NCBI GenBank assembly: GCA_019426215.1
Contig: CM033405.1
Span: forward strand, 10,083,001 to 10,147,000
Reading direction: 5' to 3'
DNA from: Buddleja alternifolia
Taxonomy: Eukaryota; Streptophyta; Magnoliopsida; Lamiales; Scrophulariaceae
Length of the DNA: 64,000 bases
Shown here: piece by piece, positions 24,754 through 37,841 of the stretch
How the letters are laid out: each line of letters begins with the position of its first letter
How positions within the stretch are numbered: the first letter of the stretch is position 1
Notes under the pieces: model-generated
What the model saw: the letters and a program-made list of their open reading frames with translations, nothing else
Databases searched by the model: none
What the model was told of the DNA's origin: nothing
Position numbers and translations under genes: made by a program

Positions 24754-27700
24754 TTAAGGCACTGGTAAACTAATAAGAGTAGGAAGGGTGGCTTGACGCT
24801 TGAGTGGAGGATTGGCAGCTCTTGAACTAGAAGCTTTCCTCTTCTCCCCTTTTCTCTTCTCTTTCCCCTTATTGCTATCATCAGCCTTCAAAAAATGTTT
24901 TGTGAGTAGGTTGACTTGAGTTGCAATCTGAGCCATAGAAGCTGTCAGATCATCCAGGCGCTTGTCAAAATGTTCCTTCATAGCCAGTTGATTTGCCCTA
25001 GTAGCATCATTCATTTCTTAAAACTTTTTTCGGCATTCATCAACTGCCGCTTGAGCTGCGCCTCTCATATGAGCAACTTGGGCACTCATGTTCTCAGATT
25101 CGATCTTGGCTAAATCAGTTTTAATCCAATGGAGGGCTTCTTCATTTTGAGTAGCTTGATTACTCACTTTTTCCAAAACTGATTTCAGTAGTGGCTCAAA
25201 AATTTGACTCACATCCGAAGCAACCGCTGGAGTAGCCGGTCGCTTAAAATTTGATGTGTATTTGAGGGAGTCAAGAGAGACTTGATGTGCTGGATCAAAG
25301 ACTGTGCCGCGTTCTTCAATTGGAAGATCCTCAGCAACATCAGAAACAACAGGTTCAGAAGCGTCAAGATTGTCCTCTGATGGAGACGCTTGAACTGGTT
25401 CCTCAGCAGATGCCGAAACACTTGACGCTTTAGGTGCAGATACTTGAGCAATTTCCACAGATGCTTTCTTAAGCACTGACTTCTATTGACGAAAGTCAGT
25501 GAATTGGAAATTTAACCTGGCTAAGGGTATGCTCGCAAGGAAGTCTGATGCACTATCAAGTAATTCATAGATTCTTCGAGTTGGTAAGCAAGCACTGTGA
25601 ATAATTGTGTGAAGTTGACTATCCATGGCCCTGATATACATGGGACCAATGATATCCAACACATGATTCGGGAAAATCTTGGAAGGCGCTTGACAAATGG
25701 AGAATATCATGTCTGAGCAGTAGTCCCTGGAAAATCCAATCAGCTTATCTGTTGGAAGAGGTCGGAGTCGTTGTGATTCCGGCACATAGGTGTTGTAGTA
25801 CTCTTCCAAGTAGGGATAGATGGCTTGAGCAATCCCTTCATTCCGTTTTAGCAGAGAGAGAACAAACTCATAGTGGTTGAGTACGTCCTTTCTGATAGAT
25901 GGGAGTAGTGTAAATCCTTAAAAGGATCTGATCACTGAACCATTCCATTGTCTAAGATTAGCTGTGAAGATTTTGTCGAAAAGAAAGAGAGGAGTCATGA
26001 TCTTCACCATCATGTTGAGATTATCTTCGTAGTGGCTAGGATAGAAGTTCAAATAAGATTCTGGAAATCTTCCACTGGTAGACATTTGAGCGTTGAAGCG
26101 GAGAGGAGTTGTAGAAAGTCTATGCAGCACTTGACGCAAACACTGCCTAGTCTGATGGCGAATGATAGGTAGCTTGAGAACAGGCCCAACTCTCTATTGA
26201 CGTTTCCTTAGGTAATACTTGGTGAATGGATGCTTCTTGTCATGCATGCCTATGCCAAAAAGATGGGGTGCTTTAACCAATTCTTGAAATGTAAACTTGT
26301 TGCCAATATACGCTTCACACCAGTTGACCTTAGTCATGTAGTAATCAGTACCTAGATTGACTAAAGCTCGGATGCCCTCATGGTGAATGTCCCTGATGGA
26401 TTCAAAATGGTATCTATCGGTTTGATAGCTAGCATTCCAGACGCTGTCAAAGTATGCATCAGCTTCTTCTTGAATCAAATTCGATAGAGACGCTGGACGC
26501 TCACCGTCATGAACTCCTTTATTCTTCCAAAGACGAAGAGGATTAGCTGAATTCTTATTTTCTTCGCTGTTGGCTATATGTGGAAAGTGTGTGTAGTCTT
26601 CTCTGTTTAAGAGTTTCTCTGTAGGATTGAGAAATGGAGAAGGGATACGCTCATAAACTCTAATGTTGTAATCTCTTAGAGCAAAACCAGTTGATTTGCT
26701 GTGCCCATAATCTAGAAAATAAGCCAGATCCCAATCACATCTTGGAGTTCTACCACCTTGTCTTTCTTGTTGGATGGCAAGAGAAGCAGGAATTTGACCA
26801 AGGGTTTTACCTAGTTGAATAGCCAAATAGTATGTTTTCTCGATCGCTGTCAACTCTGTGTTAGAAACTGTGTCCCTGATAGTCCGATCAATGTCAATCA
26901 GCACGGCAACTTCATTCTCCGCAATGATGTATCTTCATTATAGCCTACGGGGATGAAATTTTCTTCAAGCGCTGGAAGCATGTAATTGATCGAATGATCA
27001 ATTGTCTTTAGTGGGTCCAGCTGGAAGAAATGTCTGGGTACTGTAACATCTTCAGCAACACTCTGTCCTTATGAGCGTGCCTCTGTTATGACCTAGACGG
27101 TATTTGATGATTGAACCTCTTTGGTAGCAGGTTCCTCAACGTCTACTGCAGCAACTTCTGCGGCAACATCTTGAGCAATGGCCACGACATCTGTCATTTC
27201 AACATTCAGATGGACGTCGATTGACGCTTCAGCAGCAGCTGGAACAATAGCTGTAGCACAAGAACTATCTTCTATAAGAGCAGGATCTTCTACAGATGTA
27301 GGAAAAGAAATGCTATGGGAAGAAATAAACTTACCTTGAGAGCTTGTCTCAACAATAACTTCTTGAGCGCTCGGCTCAACGATCTCAGGCTCTTCAGGAA
27401 CAGGAACAGGACCAGCTTGACGCTTGCTTGTCCTGGAACGCTTGGAGATTTTCTTGACGTTGTCTCCTTCAACGAACTTAAGTGTTTTGGCGGGAGGAGC
27501 AACAATTGGTTCCTCGAAGTCAATTTGTTTGATAATACCTTCCAACTTCCTCAACCTAACCAAAGGAATCTTATCCTCCTCATCTTCATCAGTTTGCTCA
27601 TCGTCCTTGGGAGGAGATGGAATAGCTTGATCTTTGGGCTTTCTGGGAGCCCTCTTCTTTGTAACAGCCGGACGCTTCACGGTTTCTACTTGAGCTGGAT

Positions 27701-28511
27701 GCTCAGCTTCTTCGACTGATGCTTTGCGTACAACCTGGCGCTCAGAAAGAGCTCTTGCAGCACTATGAACTCGGGGTGGGTGGAAGAGATTGCTGATGAT
27801 TCTCTTCCCATAGAAATTTATCTTAGCCAGAGTGAGCCCAATTGAATTAACGCATTCTGCTCTGAAGAGTAAGTTACTGAGAATTACCCCATAAGGTTTG
27901 TTCAAGGAGCTCAAGCAATCTCTGAATCTGCTGAATACATATTCACTTCAGTTGATCTTGATATTTAGGAGTATAGAAGTCATCATCTGGAATTGCATTA
28001 GGTTAACTTTGTCAAAAGTACCCACTCTGCATTCAATAAACTTACTATAGAAATTGGCCAATTATCGGTATCAAGATACGATATCTTTCTTATCAAAATA
28101 AGGCTTGTATGGAGTATTTCCATAAGCACTTATCTTGGTCCAAGCTTCAATCTGTTCAGTAGTAATGGAGTCCAAAGCCTCACCCTGATTAGGCAATTTG
28201 AAGTTCTGAGCAATAGTGTCGGCAGAGAGAATGAATTCTTTGGAGTCTTCCTTTGATAAAGAAAAGAGGCAACAGATAGACTTCTTGTCCTTTAAAAGTT
28301 TAGCATGTATCCAGAAGAAATCAACTTCATCAGGAAAAAGATAAGAGTATCTGGTTAAGAAAGTCTTAAGTCCAGACTCGGCAACAGAGTCCATTATCTC
28401 CGTCAAATCAACTTGAGTTTGTTAGTACAAGAATTTCCAGTCCTCTACAAGGCCTTCAGTGACCTTGATGGTGCTCTCAACAGAAGTATCAGTAGATTTC
28501 TTAGTTTCCAT
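24754..28511 (-). pseudogene. Third ORF of the SIRE-type copia, unknown function
   Basis: A ~3.75-kb region between RNase H and the 3' LTR reads as one long decayed gene. It starts at an ATG at 28511 (METKKS), has an early in-frame stop near 28427, then runs 28406-28071 and 27914-27093 in the same frame. It shifts once near 26930-27090 and continues 26904-24754 with further stops. The central part (about 27750-27150) is low-complexity and charged (Lys/Arg, Glu/Asp, Pro). The last ~90 residues contain a probable coiled coil (25014-24900) and a Lys-rich basic patch. SIRE elements carry a 3' ORF often called envelope-like, but I see no signal peptide or membrane segment, so I leave its function open. 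Confidence 0.75.
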
Positions 28512-29324
28512 TTTAGAGTTGTGAAAGAGATGAACTGAGATTACTTTGAGAGAGAGAGAGAGAGAGAGTAATATTGCAGATAGTTTGAGTAAAAGTGAAT
28601 AATTTTTCTACAAAAATTATGTTTTAAATGATACAGTAAGATAATTTTGAAACTTGTGTTCTCTCGTCTCAGTAAGATTTAGACACGTGTAAAGATATTT
28701 CATTGTGGACGCGAATTTTGGGAAAAAGAGAGGGGTGACATTTGGTAACTTCCATATATAAAGATTTGAAGTTCGAGTTAAAGTTTTAAAACGTTTGGCA
28801 TTTTCAGAGTGTAATGCACGCGCCTGATGGTACACTGACACGTACCCAAACACGTGCTAATTCTGAACCGTCATTTTGAAAATTTTTTTATTACCCGCCA
28901 GTTTGATGTGATAGAAACGTGTGAATAGAGTTCAAAATGGACTTTTGAGCCTATCCATTACGTTATTCAGCGTGTAAACTTTATGCATGAATTTTATAAA
29001 GAATTTTATATTAAATGTTGAATGGAATAAGTTCAACGCTTAACATATACCACTTGTTATATCTGTTGTAAGATTTATGTTGACAATTTAGATTAACTTC
29101 CTTTTATGTTTGAGCGTCCAACATATTATGCACAAATAATACTGAGCGTTGATGATCTATGCATATAAAAGTTTTTGATCATTGACGCTTACAGATATGT
29201 TCAAGTACAATTTAAGGTTCCCCCTAAATTTGACAACTTGTAACAACTTTTTCAAAAAAAAATTGGACATAAATAAAGTGGATTCCCCTAAATTATATGT
29301 CTAATAAAGTATGATGCATAATGA

Positions 29325-30674
29325 TTAAGCGTTTAAATCAATCATACCTAGTTCACTTGTTAAATTGAGAAAGTGTTGTTCATTAAGAGCTTTGGTGAAG
29401 ATATCTCCCAATTGTTTGTCAGTTCCAATAAAGTGCATGGAGATATCTTTATTTTGGACATGGTCACGAAGAAAATGATATCTAATGTCAATATGTTTGG
29501 TTCTGGAATGAAGAACAAGGTTTTGAGTCATGTCTAGGGTGCTTTAGTTATCACAATGAATGGGGGTTGGACCTAGGATTATTCCATAATCTCTAAGTTG
29601 TTGCCTCATCCATAACACTTGTGCACAACAACTTCCTGCAGCTACATATATCAATTGTTGTTTCTTACTATGCCATTAAACTAACCTATCACCTAGAAAT
29701 TGACATGTACCACTAGTGCTCTTTCGATCTATTTTGCAACCTACAAAATCTGCATCTGAGTAACCAATTAGTTCAAATGGAGAGTCCCTTGGATACCATA
29801 AGCCCACATTTTGTGTGCCTTTTAGGTACTTAAGGATTCTCTTGGCAGCAATTAAGTGTGACTCTTTTGGATCAGCTTGAAAGCGTGCACACATGCATAT
29901 CGAAAACATAATATCAGGTCTACTAGCCATAAGATAAAGAAGTGATCCAATGATACCTCTATAATTAGTGATATCAACCATCATCCGACCTTTATCTTTA
30001 TCTAACTTAAGCGTTTGGCTCATTGGAATTTTTGAAGATCATGCATTTTCCATACCAAATTTCTTAATCATATCACATGTATATTTAGCTTGGTTAATAA
30101 ATATGCCATTAGGGAGTTGTTTAACTTGTAATCCTAAGAAGAAAGTTAATTCACCCATCATGCTCATTTCAAATTGTTCTTGCATCATTTTTGAAAATTT
30201 CTCACACAGATGCTTATCAGTAGAACCAAATATAATATCATCAACATAAACTTGAACTAAAAGAGTATCTTCATCATTGGTAACTTTAAATAACATTGTA
30301 TCAGCGCTGCCTTTTGAAAAGCTTTCACCAATAAGAAAAATAAAGAGAGTATCATACCATGCTCGGGCCGTTTGCTTAAGCCCATAAAGTGTTTTATTTA
30401 GCTTGTAGACCATACCCTTACCATGGCTGTTGATGAATTCTGGTGGTTGCTCCACATATACCTCTTCTTGGAGTTTACCATTCAGGAAAGCACTCTTCAC
30501 GTCCATCTGATACACCATAAACTTGTTGAACGCTGCATACGCTAGAAACATGAAGACTGCTTCAAGACGAGCGACAGGAGCATATATCTCATAAAAATCA
30601 ATACCCTCTTCTTGGCAATAACCTGGAACAACAAGTCTGCTCTTGTCCCTTATCACAATTCCATTCTCATCCAT
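29325..30674 (-). pseudogene. copia reverse transcriptase and RNase H
   Basis: The frame 30674-30039 has the copia RT motifs DVKSAFLNG and YVDDIIFGS (catalytic Asp pair) and ends with FFLGLQVKQ. The same frame resumes at 30023 and continues through RNase H with SRPDIMFS, YSDADFVGC and RKSTSGTCQFLG. The conserved tail (HSRTKHIDIRYHF, then LGDIFTKAL) spans 29531-29325. Stops near 30038, 29675 and 29532 separate these parts, so no complete enzyme is encoded. The block just upstream (31226-30738) is the acidic linker between integrase and RT. Confidence 0.93.
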
Positions 30675-31281
30675 CTTGTTTCTATAGATCCATCTAGTCC
30701 CAATAACTCCTTGGTGAGTTGGCCATGGTACTAGCGTTTAAACCTTACTACGATCAAACTGATTAAGCTCTTCTTGCATGGCTTCAATCCAACTAGTATC
30801 ACATAATGCTTCATCCACTTTCTTAGGTTCCATTTGAGATAGAATGCTTGCGAACATTACCTCATTGAATGTAGCGGCTCTAGTCCTAACAGGCGCTTCA
30901 ATATCTCCAATAATCTGCTCAGGTGGATGATCACATTGCCATAGTCCATCAGACTGGAAAGGGTTAAGAGGTTGAACAGGTGCTTGATTCACTTGCTCAG
31001 ATGTTTGGATTTCCTCTTGCGTAGGCGCTTGAAGTTCACTGATCCTTGTTTGCTCTTGATGGTCACTTTCTTCATGATCATCAGCATATCTTACATTGTT
31101 ATTCGAAATAACCTCACGAGTAATCTTAGGAGGTGGTACTAAGATCTCATCATCGTCGCCACTATCATCATTAATGGTAGTCTTAGACGCTTGATAACAC
31201 AGATCTTCAATTCCTACATCATTCACATTAACCTTACTTGGTTCTTGGTTAGCATCATCAAAAACAACATGAATAGATTCC

Positions 31282-32532
31282 TCAACCTTTGATTTGATCT
31301 TGTTTCGGATGAAAAAATCCTTTCCATTCTTGGCCTAGAAAGATTCCCTCATCCGCTTTAGGATCAAATTTCTTTAGGATTTGGGATCCATTATTATGGA
31401 TAAAACATTTAGAACCAAAGATGTCAAAGTATAAAACATTTGTCTTACGCCTCTTCCATAGTTCATATGGAGTTTTTCCATGCTGTTTGTTGATCATGCA
31501 CTGGTTTTGAGTGTAACAGGCAGTGTTGATCGCTTTGGTTAAAACCTAGGAGCAAGCTGGGACTCTACCAACATCGTCCTAGCGGCTTCTTTGGGTGTTC
31601 TGTTCTGGCGCTCAGCAACACCATTCTGTTGGGGAGTTCTGGGACCTGAATACTCATGATGTATCCCATTCTCTGCACAAAACCTCTCAACAACCTTGTT
31701 AGTAAACTCAGTATCGTGATCGCTGCTTATTCTTGCAACCTTAAGATTTTTCAATGTTTGAAGTTGTCGAATAAGTGTTGTTAACTTGTCACATGTCTCA
31801 TCTTTGGATGAAAGAAATTTCACCCAAGTAAATCGATAGAAATCATCTATTATCACTAAATTATACTTTTTACCGCTCACACTGATCATTTGAACAGGTC
31901 CAAACAGATCCATGTGAAGTAGTTCAAGTATTCTAGAAGTAGATAGATGAGGCTTTCTTTTGAAAGATGATTTAACTTGTTTTCCCATTTGACAAGCGTC
32001 ACAAAGGCGATCCTTGTGAAATGGTCCATTTGGTAATACCTCTACAAGATTTAGATTTATAAGCTGAGAGATTGTCTTAAAGTTGAGGTGATATTTTTCT
32101 ATGCCATAACCAACCCGTTTTAGATTCACTTTTAGCAACAAAACATGTTGGGTTGTTATCAATTGTTGAACCGCAATCTACCAAATACACGTTGTTTGTT
32201 CTTTTACCTTTCAATTTAGTAGATTTAGTCTTAGCGTCGTTTATATAGCAACAGTCGCTTGAGACTTCAAAGCCTTTATCACAAAATTGACTTATGCTTA
32301 ATAAATTATGCTTCAGACCTTCAACAAAATAAACATCACTTATCATGATGTTCTCCCTATGCATAGTACCTATACCTTTGGTTTTACATTTGGAGTTATC
32401 ACCAAATACAACCTGAGGACCATTGGTCGCTCGATAGTTGATTAGAAGATCCATGGAGCCTGTCATGTGCATTGACAACCCACTATCGATGTACCAAACA
32501 GATGTATCGGCTCTAGCTCTAGGTACCTGCAA
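31282..32532 (-). pseudogene. copia protease end and integrase
   Basis: The frame from 32532 has the protease active site (WYIDSG) and the pre-integrase segment (GLKHNLLSISQ, then a WHR-like word). A frameshift near 32100-32160 moves to the integrase frame (32162-31539). That frame has the zinc-region CDACQMGK, the core LHMDLFGPV, the second Asp in SSDHDTEF, and PQQNGVAERQN with the catalytic Glu. A last piece (31497-31282) includes GKTPYELWKRRKTNV, typical of the integrase C-terminal side. Confidence 0.92.
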
Positions 32533-33008
32533 GGGAAGTTCAATTTTTGTTTAGGTACCCATTGTTGCTTGGGTCCTTTAACGGTAGTCACATTGTTAGT
32601 TTGAATTAGAACTTTAGGAACCCATATTTGCTTAATCTTCATTGCGGGAGGATTATCCTCTTGGGTTTCACATTGTGTTGTGTGTGCTTTTTGTTTACCT
32701 TGTGCTGTGTGTGCTTTTTGGGTGTGTAATATTATCCTTGATTATAATAGTAATCATAATCATAATCATCATGGTAGTGATAATATGATCTAGACCACTG
32801 TGGATATTGACGCTAGCATTTTCTTGGAGCTGGCTTGGAGTGCACTTTTGGTGCTGGACGCTTAGCACTTGATTCACAATGATTAGGTTTATCCTTAGCT
32901 TTTTGAGCTTTTGGATTAACTTTTCTTTGTGAATCATTTGCTTTCGCCTTTCCCGTGCCTGAGTCATCTTTAGCTTTCTCATTTGGCCTCGTACCATTGT
33001 CACTTGGT

Positions 33009-34753
33009 TCATTTTGTGTTTGACTTAGTGAACCTTTTCTCAACAAAGAAAACACTCTTTCCTTTGTTGTTCACCCTAAAATTAGATTTGTTTGGTTGTT
33101 TACCGAATTTATTGAATCCTAAATCGGTCTTTTCACCAAATAATTTTGTTACCTTAGTCACATTGTCTAGCATTCTTGACGCTTTAGACAATAATGAGAC
33201 GAGCTATTCTGATTTACCAAGTCTAGCAATCAGCTCAGTTTCTCTGTTGACTATTATATCAAGATCACTTTTCAGATTGGTTATCTCACTTTCGAGTAAT
33301 TTGTTCTTCTCAATGCATTGTTTCTGAATTTACAACTCTGCCTTGAGCGTCACATTATCACTCTTGTGTGATGAAATGATATCGAAGTGATTTTGATATA
33401 TTTTGGCGGCATCTTGACAATCATTATAATATTCTTTGACTTTGTCAAGTAGTTCTTCATAAGATAAAGGGTAAGATATCTCAGTGTTCACCTCAGGAGA
33501 CGCTTCATCATCTCTGGCCATGAGACAAATAAGCACTGAGTTATCCACTGGCTCATCATCATCACTACTCTCATCTTAAGACTCCAAATCTTCAGGTGCA
33601 GACACTTGTTCTGATTCCGCTAGCAAACCTTGTTGGCGAAGGTTGCTCCTGAATTGGTTTCTATCCAAGTAATCCTGCCTTGAAGGCTTAGATACGTTTG
33701 GATAAGGGCAATTTACCTGGTAGTGCCCTGGTTTCCTGCAATTGTAACACAAATATGTTTTCATTTTCTATTCAGTGGTTAATCGCTTGGAAACTGCTGG
33801 CGTTGAAACATTCTGTATCGGAGACGGAGGCGCTTGGTATTGAACTGGCGCTGGAGGCTGAGGAGCTAAGTACACTGACACTTGATACTGTTGTTGTATT
33901 GGAACAGACGCTTGATATGAACTTTGTCCTTGATGTTTAGGACTATTTCCTTTCTTTTAATATCTTAAGAACTTTTTGAATCTATTCAGAAGTGCTATTT
34001 CCTCATCCTCGTTGATATCCGAAACCTTTCCCTTGTTACCCGATTTACCCTTGATTGATGCTATAAGCTTTCCAGACTCAATTATCGGACTGCTCACAAC
34101 ATCACTGGCAGAATTCAACTCAAACTCAAATGCTTTGATCTTTGAAAAAGCATCTTCTGGAGTTAGAAGATCCGACATATTCGATTCTCTCATTGCTGTT
34201 GTCTTCATCAAGAATCTACTAGGTAGACTTCTAAAAATCCTCGGTTCTGTAGATTCATACACAAAGATGTTAATTCTGTAACAAGAGCTATAAATCTTAT
34301 GTCCAATAGCTCTAAGGTCTCATTGGGTAACATCTTAAAACTGTTAAATTTTTCTTTGGCTATGGAAAGCTTATTCTCCTTGATCTGAGCTGAACGACCA
34401 CAAATTATAGCCAACTTATCCCATATCTCCTTAGTACTATTGCAAGACTTGACCTTGTTGAATAAGTTGTCATTATCACCAATGACCGTATATAAAGCGC
34501 TGTGACCAACGTTGTCCAGATTAGCTCTTCTACGCTCATCAGTAGACCACTCTTGTTTTGGTTTCTCAACATAACCATCCGGGGTTTCTTCAATGGCTCC
34601 AGGTGCTCTAGTGATAACCTTCAGAATTTGTATTGGTCCATCTGAAATAATATCGCACATTTCGTCATCACATGAGCAAAGATATGTAAATGCTTTGACC
34701 TTCCAGGAATCATAATTTGATTCGATCAACTTGGGAACTTTAGAGAATGCCAT
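33009..34753 (-). pseudogene. copia gag with CCHC zinc knuckle
   Basis: The ATG at 34753 (MAFSKVP) starts a UBN2-type gag: YDSWKVKAF near the start, KEIWDKL, then KEKFNSFKMLPNETL. A frameshift near 34210-34260 moves to the frame that continues 34262-33957. The nucleocapsid zinc knuckle CYNCRKPGHYQVNC is at 33764-33700. Downstream, 33548-33009 has charged, partly coiled-coil sequence leading toward protease. Several stops interrupt it. Confidence 0.88.
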
Positions 34754-34835
34754 GGAAAAATTAAAAGCAACTAGATTTGAAAAGCATCTAAACAAGCTGT
34801 TATGCTTGGAAATTTAAAAAATTTCAACTTTAATC

Positions 34836-34847
34836 GCTCTGATACCA
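34836..34847 (-). promoter_or_regulatory. Primer binding site, initiator Met-tRNA
   Basis: TGGTATCAGAGC on the minus strand begins two bases inside the 5' LTR boundary. It complements the 3' end of plant initiator Met-tRNA, the usual primer for copia elements. Confidence 0.92.
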
Positions 34848-34849
34848 CT

Positions 34850-36394
34850 TGTTGATCCCAAATGGCATACAAAATGTTCTAGAAGGGGGAGGGGGGGTTG
34901 AATAGACCCCGAAGTTTTTTTTGACTTCAATAGTATTCGTATTAAAATTAGTTTGGATGCTTGAAAATGTAGGCGCTTGACTGAGCGCCTACTAAAGACT
35001 ATTTTTAGAAAGTTAACTTAGACTTCAAGATTTGAATACTATAGCCAGATAGGTTTAAGTGTTCGGTTCTTTGATCAGTGTTAGCACACCAAAATAGTTT
35101 TAGGGTCTTCTCTTTGAAAGCTTTAGCGTCACAAAAAGTATCTTAGTTGCTTAGCATTTCTTTGAGTTTTACTTAACAGATTTATCCAATGAATTGATAC
35201 TACAGAAATTGACTGTAAAGTAAAGAACAAAATATTTGTAAGGTTTGTTGGGTGGTATAATCCCAACCACATCCTTTTTCTCCTCGAACACTTGGAGGCA
35301 ATCCACTAAGATGATTCTCAAGGAATCACCCAGATTCCTCTACAAATTAGTGAGAGATGAATATCGATGACTTGAGCTCCTTGGTCACATAGATTTCTGC
35401 TCCAAGACACTTCTATCCTCTTGCTTCTTTCACCCTGAAATAGTGCAAGTCTCCAACTTCGACTTCACATAGATTGCGAGGCTTGGATGAGGTTTTTCTA
35501 CCGGTTTGTTTGATTTTGATAAAGTTCAAACAACTTGGTAATAGCTCAATAATAATGTAGGTTTCTCCGAAAAGAATGTTTGAGATCTTGGTTGATTGTC
35601 TCAGGAATTTAAGAAAAGCAAAGAGAGTGTTTGCCTGAATATTCTGGCTTTTTTGAGAGTTTAAGGATTGAGACTTCAATGCAACAGGAATTTGGCTTGG
35701 AATTCGATTATGTATTTTTTTGGCTTGTTGTTGAAGTCCTATTTATAGACAATCTTGGAAAAATTGTCCGTTTGACACATGCATAGGCGCGTGTCTCTTA
35801 CTTCCCGAGTGAATAGTTTTTGTCCTTTTTCTTAAAAATTAGCTGCACAAAAGTTGGTGCTGCAGTCTGTGAATAGTTGACAGTCCAATGGGGTGGCTTC
35901 TCCGTACGTCCGAAAGAGCTTATCACATTTAATGCTCTTATCAGCATTTAATGCATTTGAAATAAATGTCCGTTGGCAATTAATGATCTTAGAATATTTG
36001 CATTAAAATCCTTCTGGACTTAGAAATAAATTCAGGTGACATCAGTCATCGATAGATGCTCATTCATCCTTGAATAACTTCTGTCCTATAATCATCGCTT
36101 GATATAACTTGTCGTTTGGACGCTTGGAATCTTCATCTTCATTTAGACTTCAGGCGCTTGAGTCTTCAAACTTAATTACTGATAATCTCACTCAAAAATC
36201 ATCAGACGCTCAGTTTCAGAATACCTAACCTAACAATCTAGAATAAAATAAAGCAAAGCCTATAAAGCCTATTACAAATCTGACGCTCAAAGCTTTATAC
36301 ATGATTTCTAATAAAATCAAACTTACATATTTTGGGGTCTAACATAGAATCCTAATTGTCATCATCAAAAACTCTAACATGAAATTTTCTAACA
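34850..36394 (-). repeat. 5' LTR of the SIRE-type copia, 1545 bp
   Basis: Paired with 22671-24209 over its full length with scattered substitutions and small indels. The element's TATA box (TATAAATAG on the minus strand) is at 35739-35747. Confidence 0.95.
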
Positions 36395-36410
36395 ATCACC
36401 TTCACTGAGG

Positions 36411-37841
36411 TTATTCTGATTCAGTTGAAGTTCCATCTGAATCTGTTTCTATTTCTTCCTCATTGACACTTTCATCTAAGGGGATATTTTCAAATTGGTA
36501 AACTGGTACCGATTCTCCATAAAAAACTGCATCCAATATGTCAGTCGTGGCTTCAAATTGTTTCGATTCACCATCTTTTTGTGGACAATCTGGTGAAATG
36601 TAGCCTCGAGCTCCACATATCCAGAAGTTACAATCTTTGAAACTTTCATTTGTCCGGGTGTGTGCCCGTCTGAAAGTTCGCCTTATAGGGGTTTTTCCGT
36701 CGGATTTTCGAGATCCTTGGAAAGACACCCTGGTCGGTCTGGATCTCTGGCCGGATTTGTAAGATCGGACTTTTGATTTAGACCACCAAGACTTTCGCTT
36801 GAAAGAAGATCGCCTTTTGTGACCTCGATTATCAGAGGTTATAAATTGTTTTCTCTTCTTTCTTTGCTCTATTGATTCTCCAATAATTATTGGAAAATCA
36901 TTATTATCACAGCAAAGAGGGGATTTCTTTATCTTTCCTCTAAGCTTTTTCCTATTCTTTTGAAGGAAAGCTTGATAACACCAGTCTTTTAGTTTGTCTT
37001 TTAAGAAAGACATACGTTTGCCTACTAAATCAAGTTGTCCTTCTGGTACCTTATAGGCTTGTGTTAACATTTCCCGCCAAGGACTGCAAATTTTTGCAAA
37101 GAACATTGGTGCCGTAATTTGTGATGTTACGTCACTCTGAAAGAAGTATTTGCAAAACCAATAGATGTATTCATCTACTGCACAAATATTTCTTAATTCA
37201 ATACCATAAAGAGCCTGTGTGTACTCTCTGGTTTTTTCAGTATTGCTTTGATCGAAGTATCCGTCTCCGATAAAATATAATTTAATGAGCCTTCCGAATG
37301 TTTCTGCAATAGTGCTTTTAGATTCTCCTTCTAAGACTCCTTGCTTGGTTGTTTCAGGGGTATGTTCCCATCCGGTTTTTACGGATCCTTTCAAACTTAA
37401 CTCCATTAATCTACTGAAGTTTTCTTTATCAAGATCTTATGTGGTCCCTGCTATTTTTATAGCTGCCACCCATTCATCGATTAATTTTTCGATGTTTCTG
37501 AAATCAATAACATCCAAATTATGGATAGTACCATATGGATGCAAGGGTTGTAACATAGTCCTTGCCCAGAGGGTATTTTCTGGTATCCTATTTGGATTTC
37601 TTACGAGATTTGCTCTAAACGTTGTACCCCCAAGAGCAGGTTCTGCTTTTGTATTCAAAACACCACTTTTCCTCACCGGTTCATCCGGTGTAGGATTATG
37701 TGATGCGGAGTTTCCCTCTGGCAGAGGTAACGCTAGAGTAGATTCATTGGTTTTGACATTAACCAATTCTACAACTGCTAGTTGAGAAAACGACTCAGCT
37801 AGTTCCTGAAGATCAGATAAATGTACCTTTGAAATGTCCAT
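36411..37841 (-). pseudogene. Viral coat protein
   Basis: One reading frame of 477 codons starts at an ATG at 37841 and ends at a stop at 36411, broken once in frame at 37437-37439. The middle is a caulimovirid capsid core (WARTMLQPLHPYGTIHNLDV before the break, FAKICSPWREMLTQAYKVP after it). A strongly basic Arg/Lys/Ser region (about 36870-36640) and a nucleic-acid-binding Cys knuckle near 36600 follow. It ends in an acidic Glu/Ser/Thr tail, which is usual for these capsids. In the knuckle the first Cys and the His of C-x2-C-x4-H-x4-C are replaced (FWICGARGYISPDC), so zinc binding is probably lost. Confidence 0.82.

Larger units (their letters stand above)
22671..36394 (-). mobile_element. 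Complete SIRE-type Ty1/copia LTR retrotransposon, 13.7 kb
   Basis: LTRs at 34850-36394 (5', minus strand) and 22671-24209 (3') start TGTTAG and end in CA. The element is bounded by a perfect 5-bp duplication, ATCAC (22666-22670 and 36395-36399). A Met-tRNA primer site (34836-34847) and a polypurine tract (24211-24223) are in place. Internal order is gag, protease, integrase, RT, RNase H, i.e. copia, followed by a long third ORF before the 3' LTR. Size, LTR length and the extra 3' ORF fit the SIRE/Maximus lineage. Gag, pol and ORF3 all carry stops and frameshifts. It inserted into the pararetrovirus between the coat and movement protein genes. Confidence 0.95.

Noticed and set aside
24754..28511. 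Calling the third copia ORF an envelope gene
   Set aside because: No signal peptide, membrane helix or glycoprotein-like Cys pattern is visible. The label would rest only on position.
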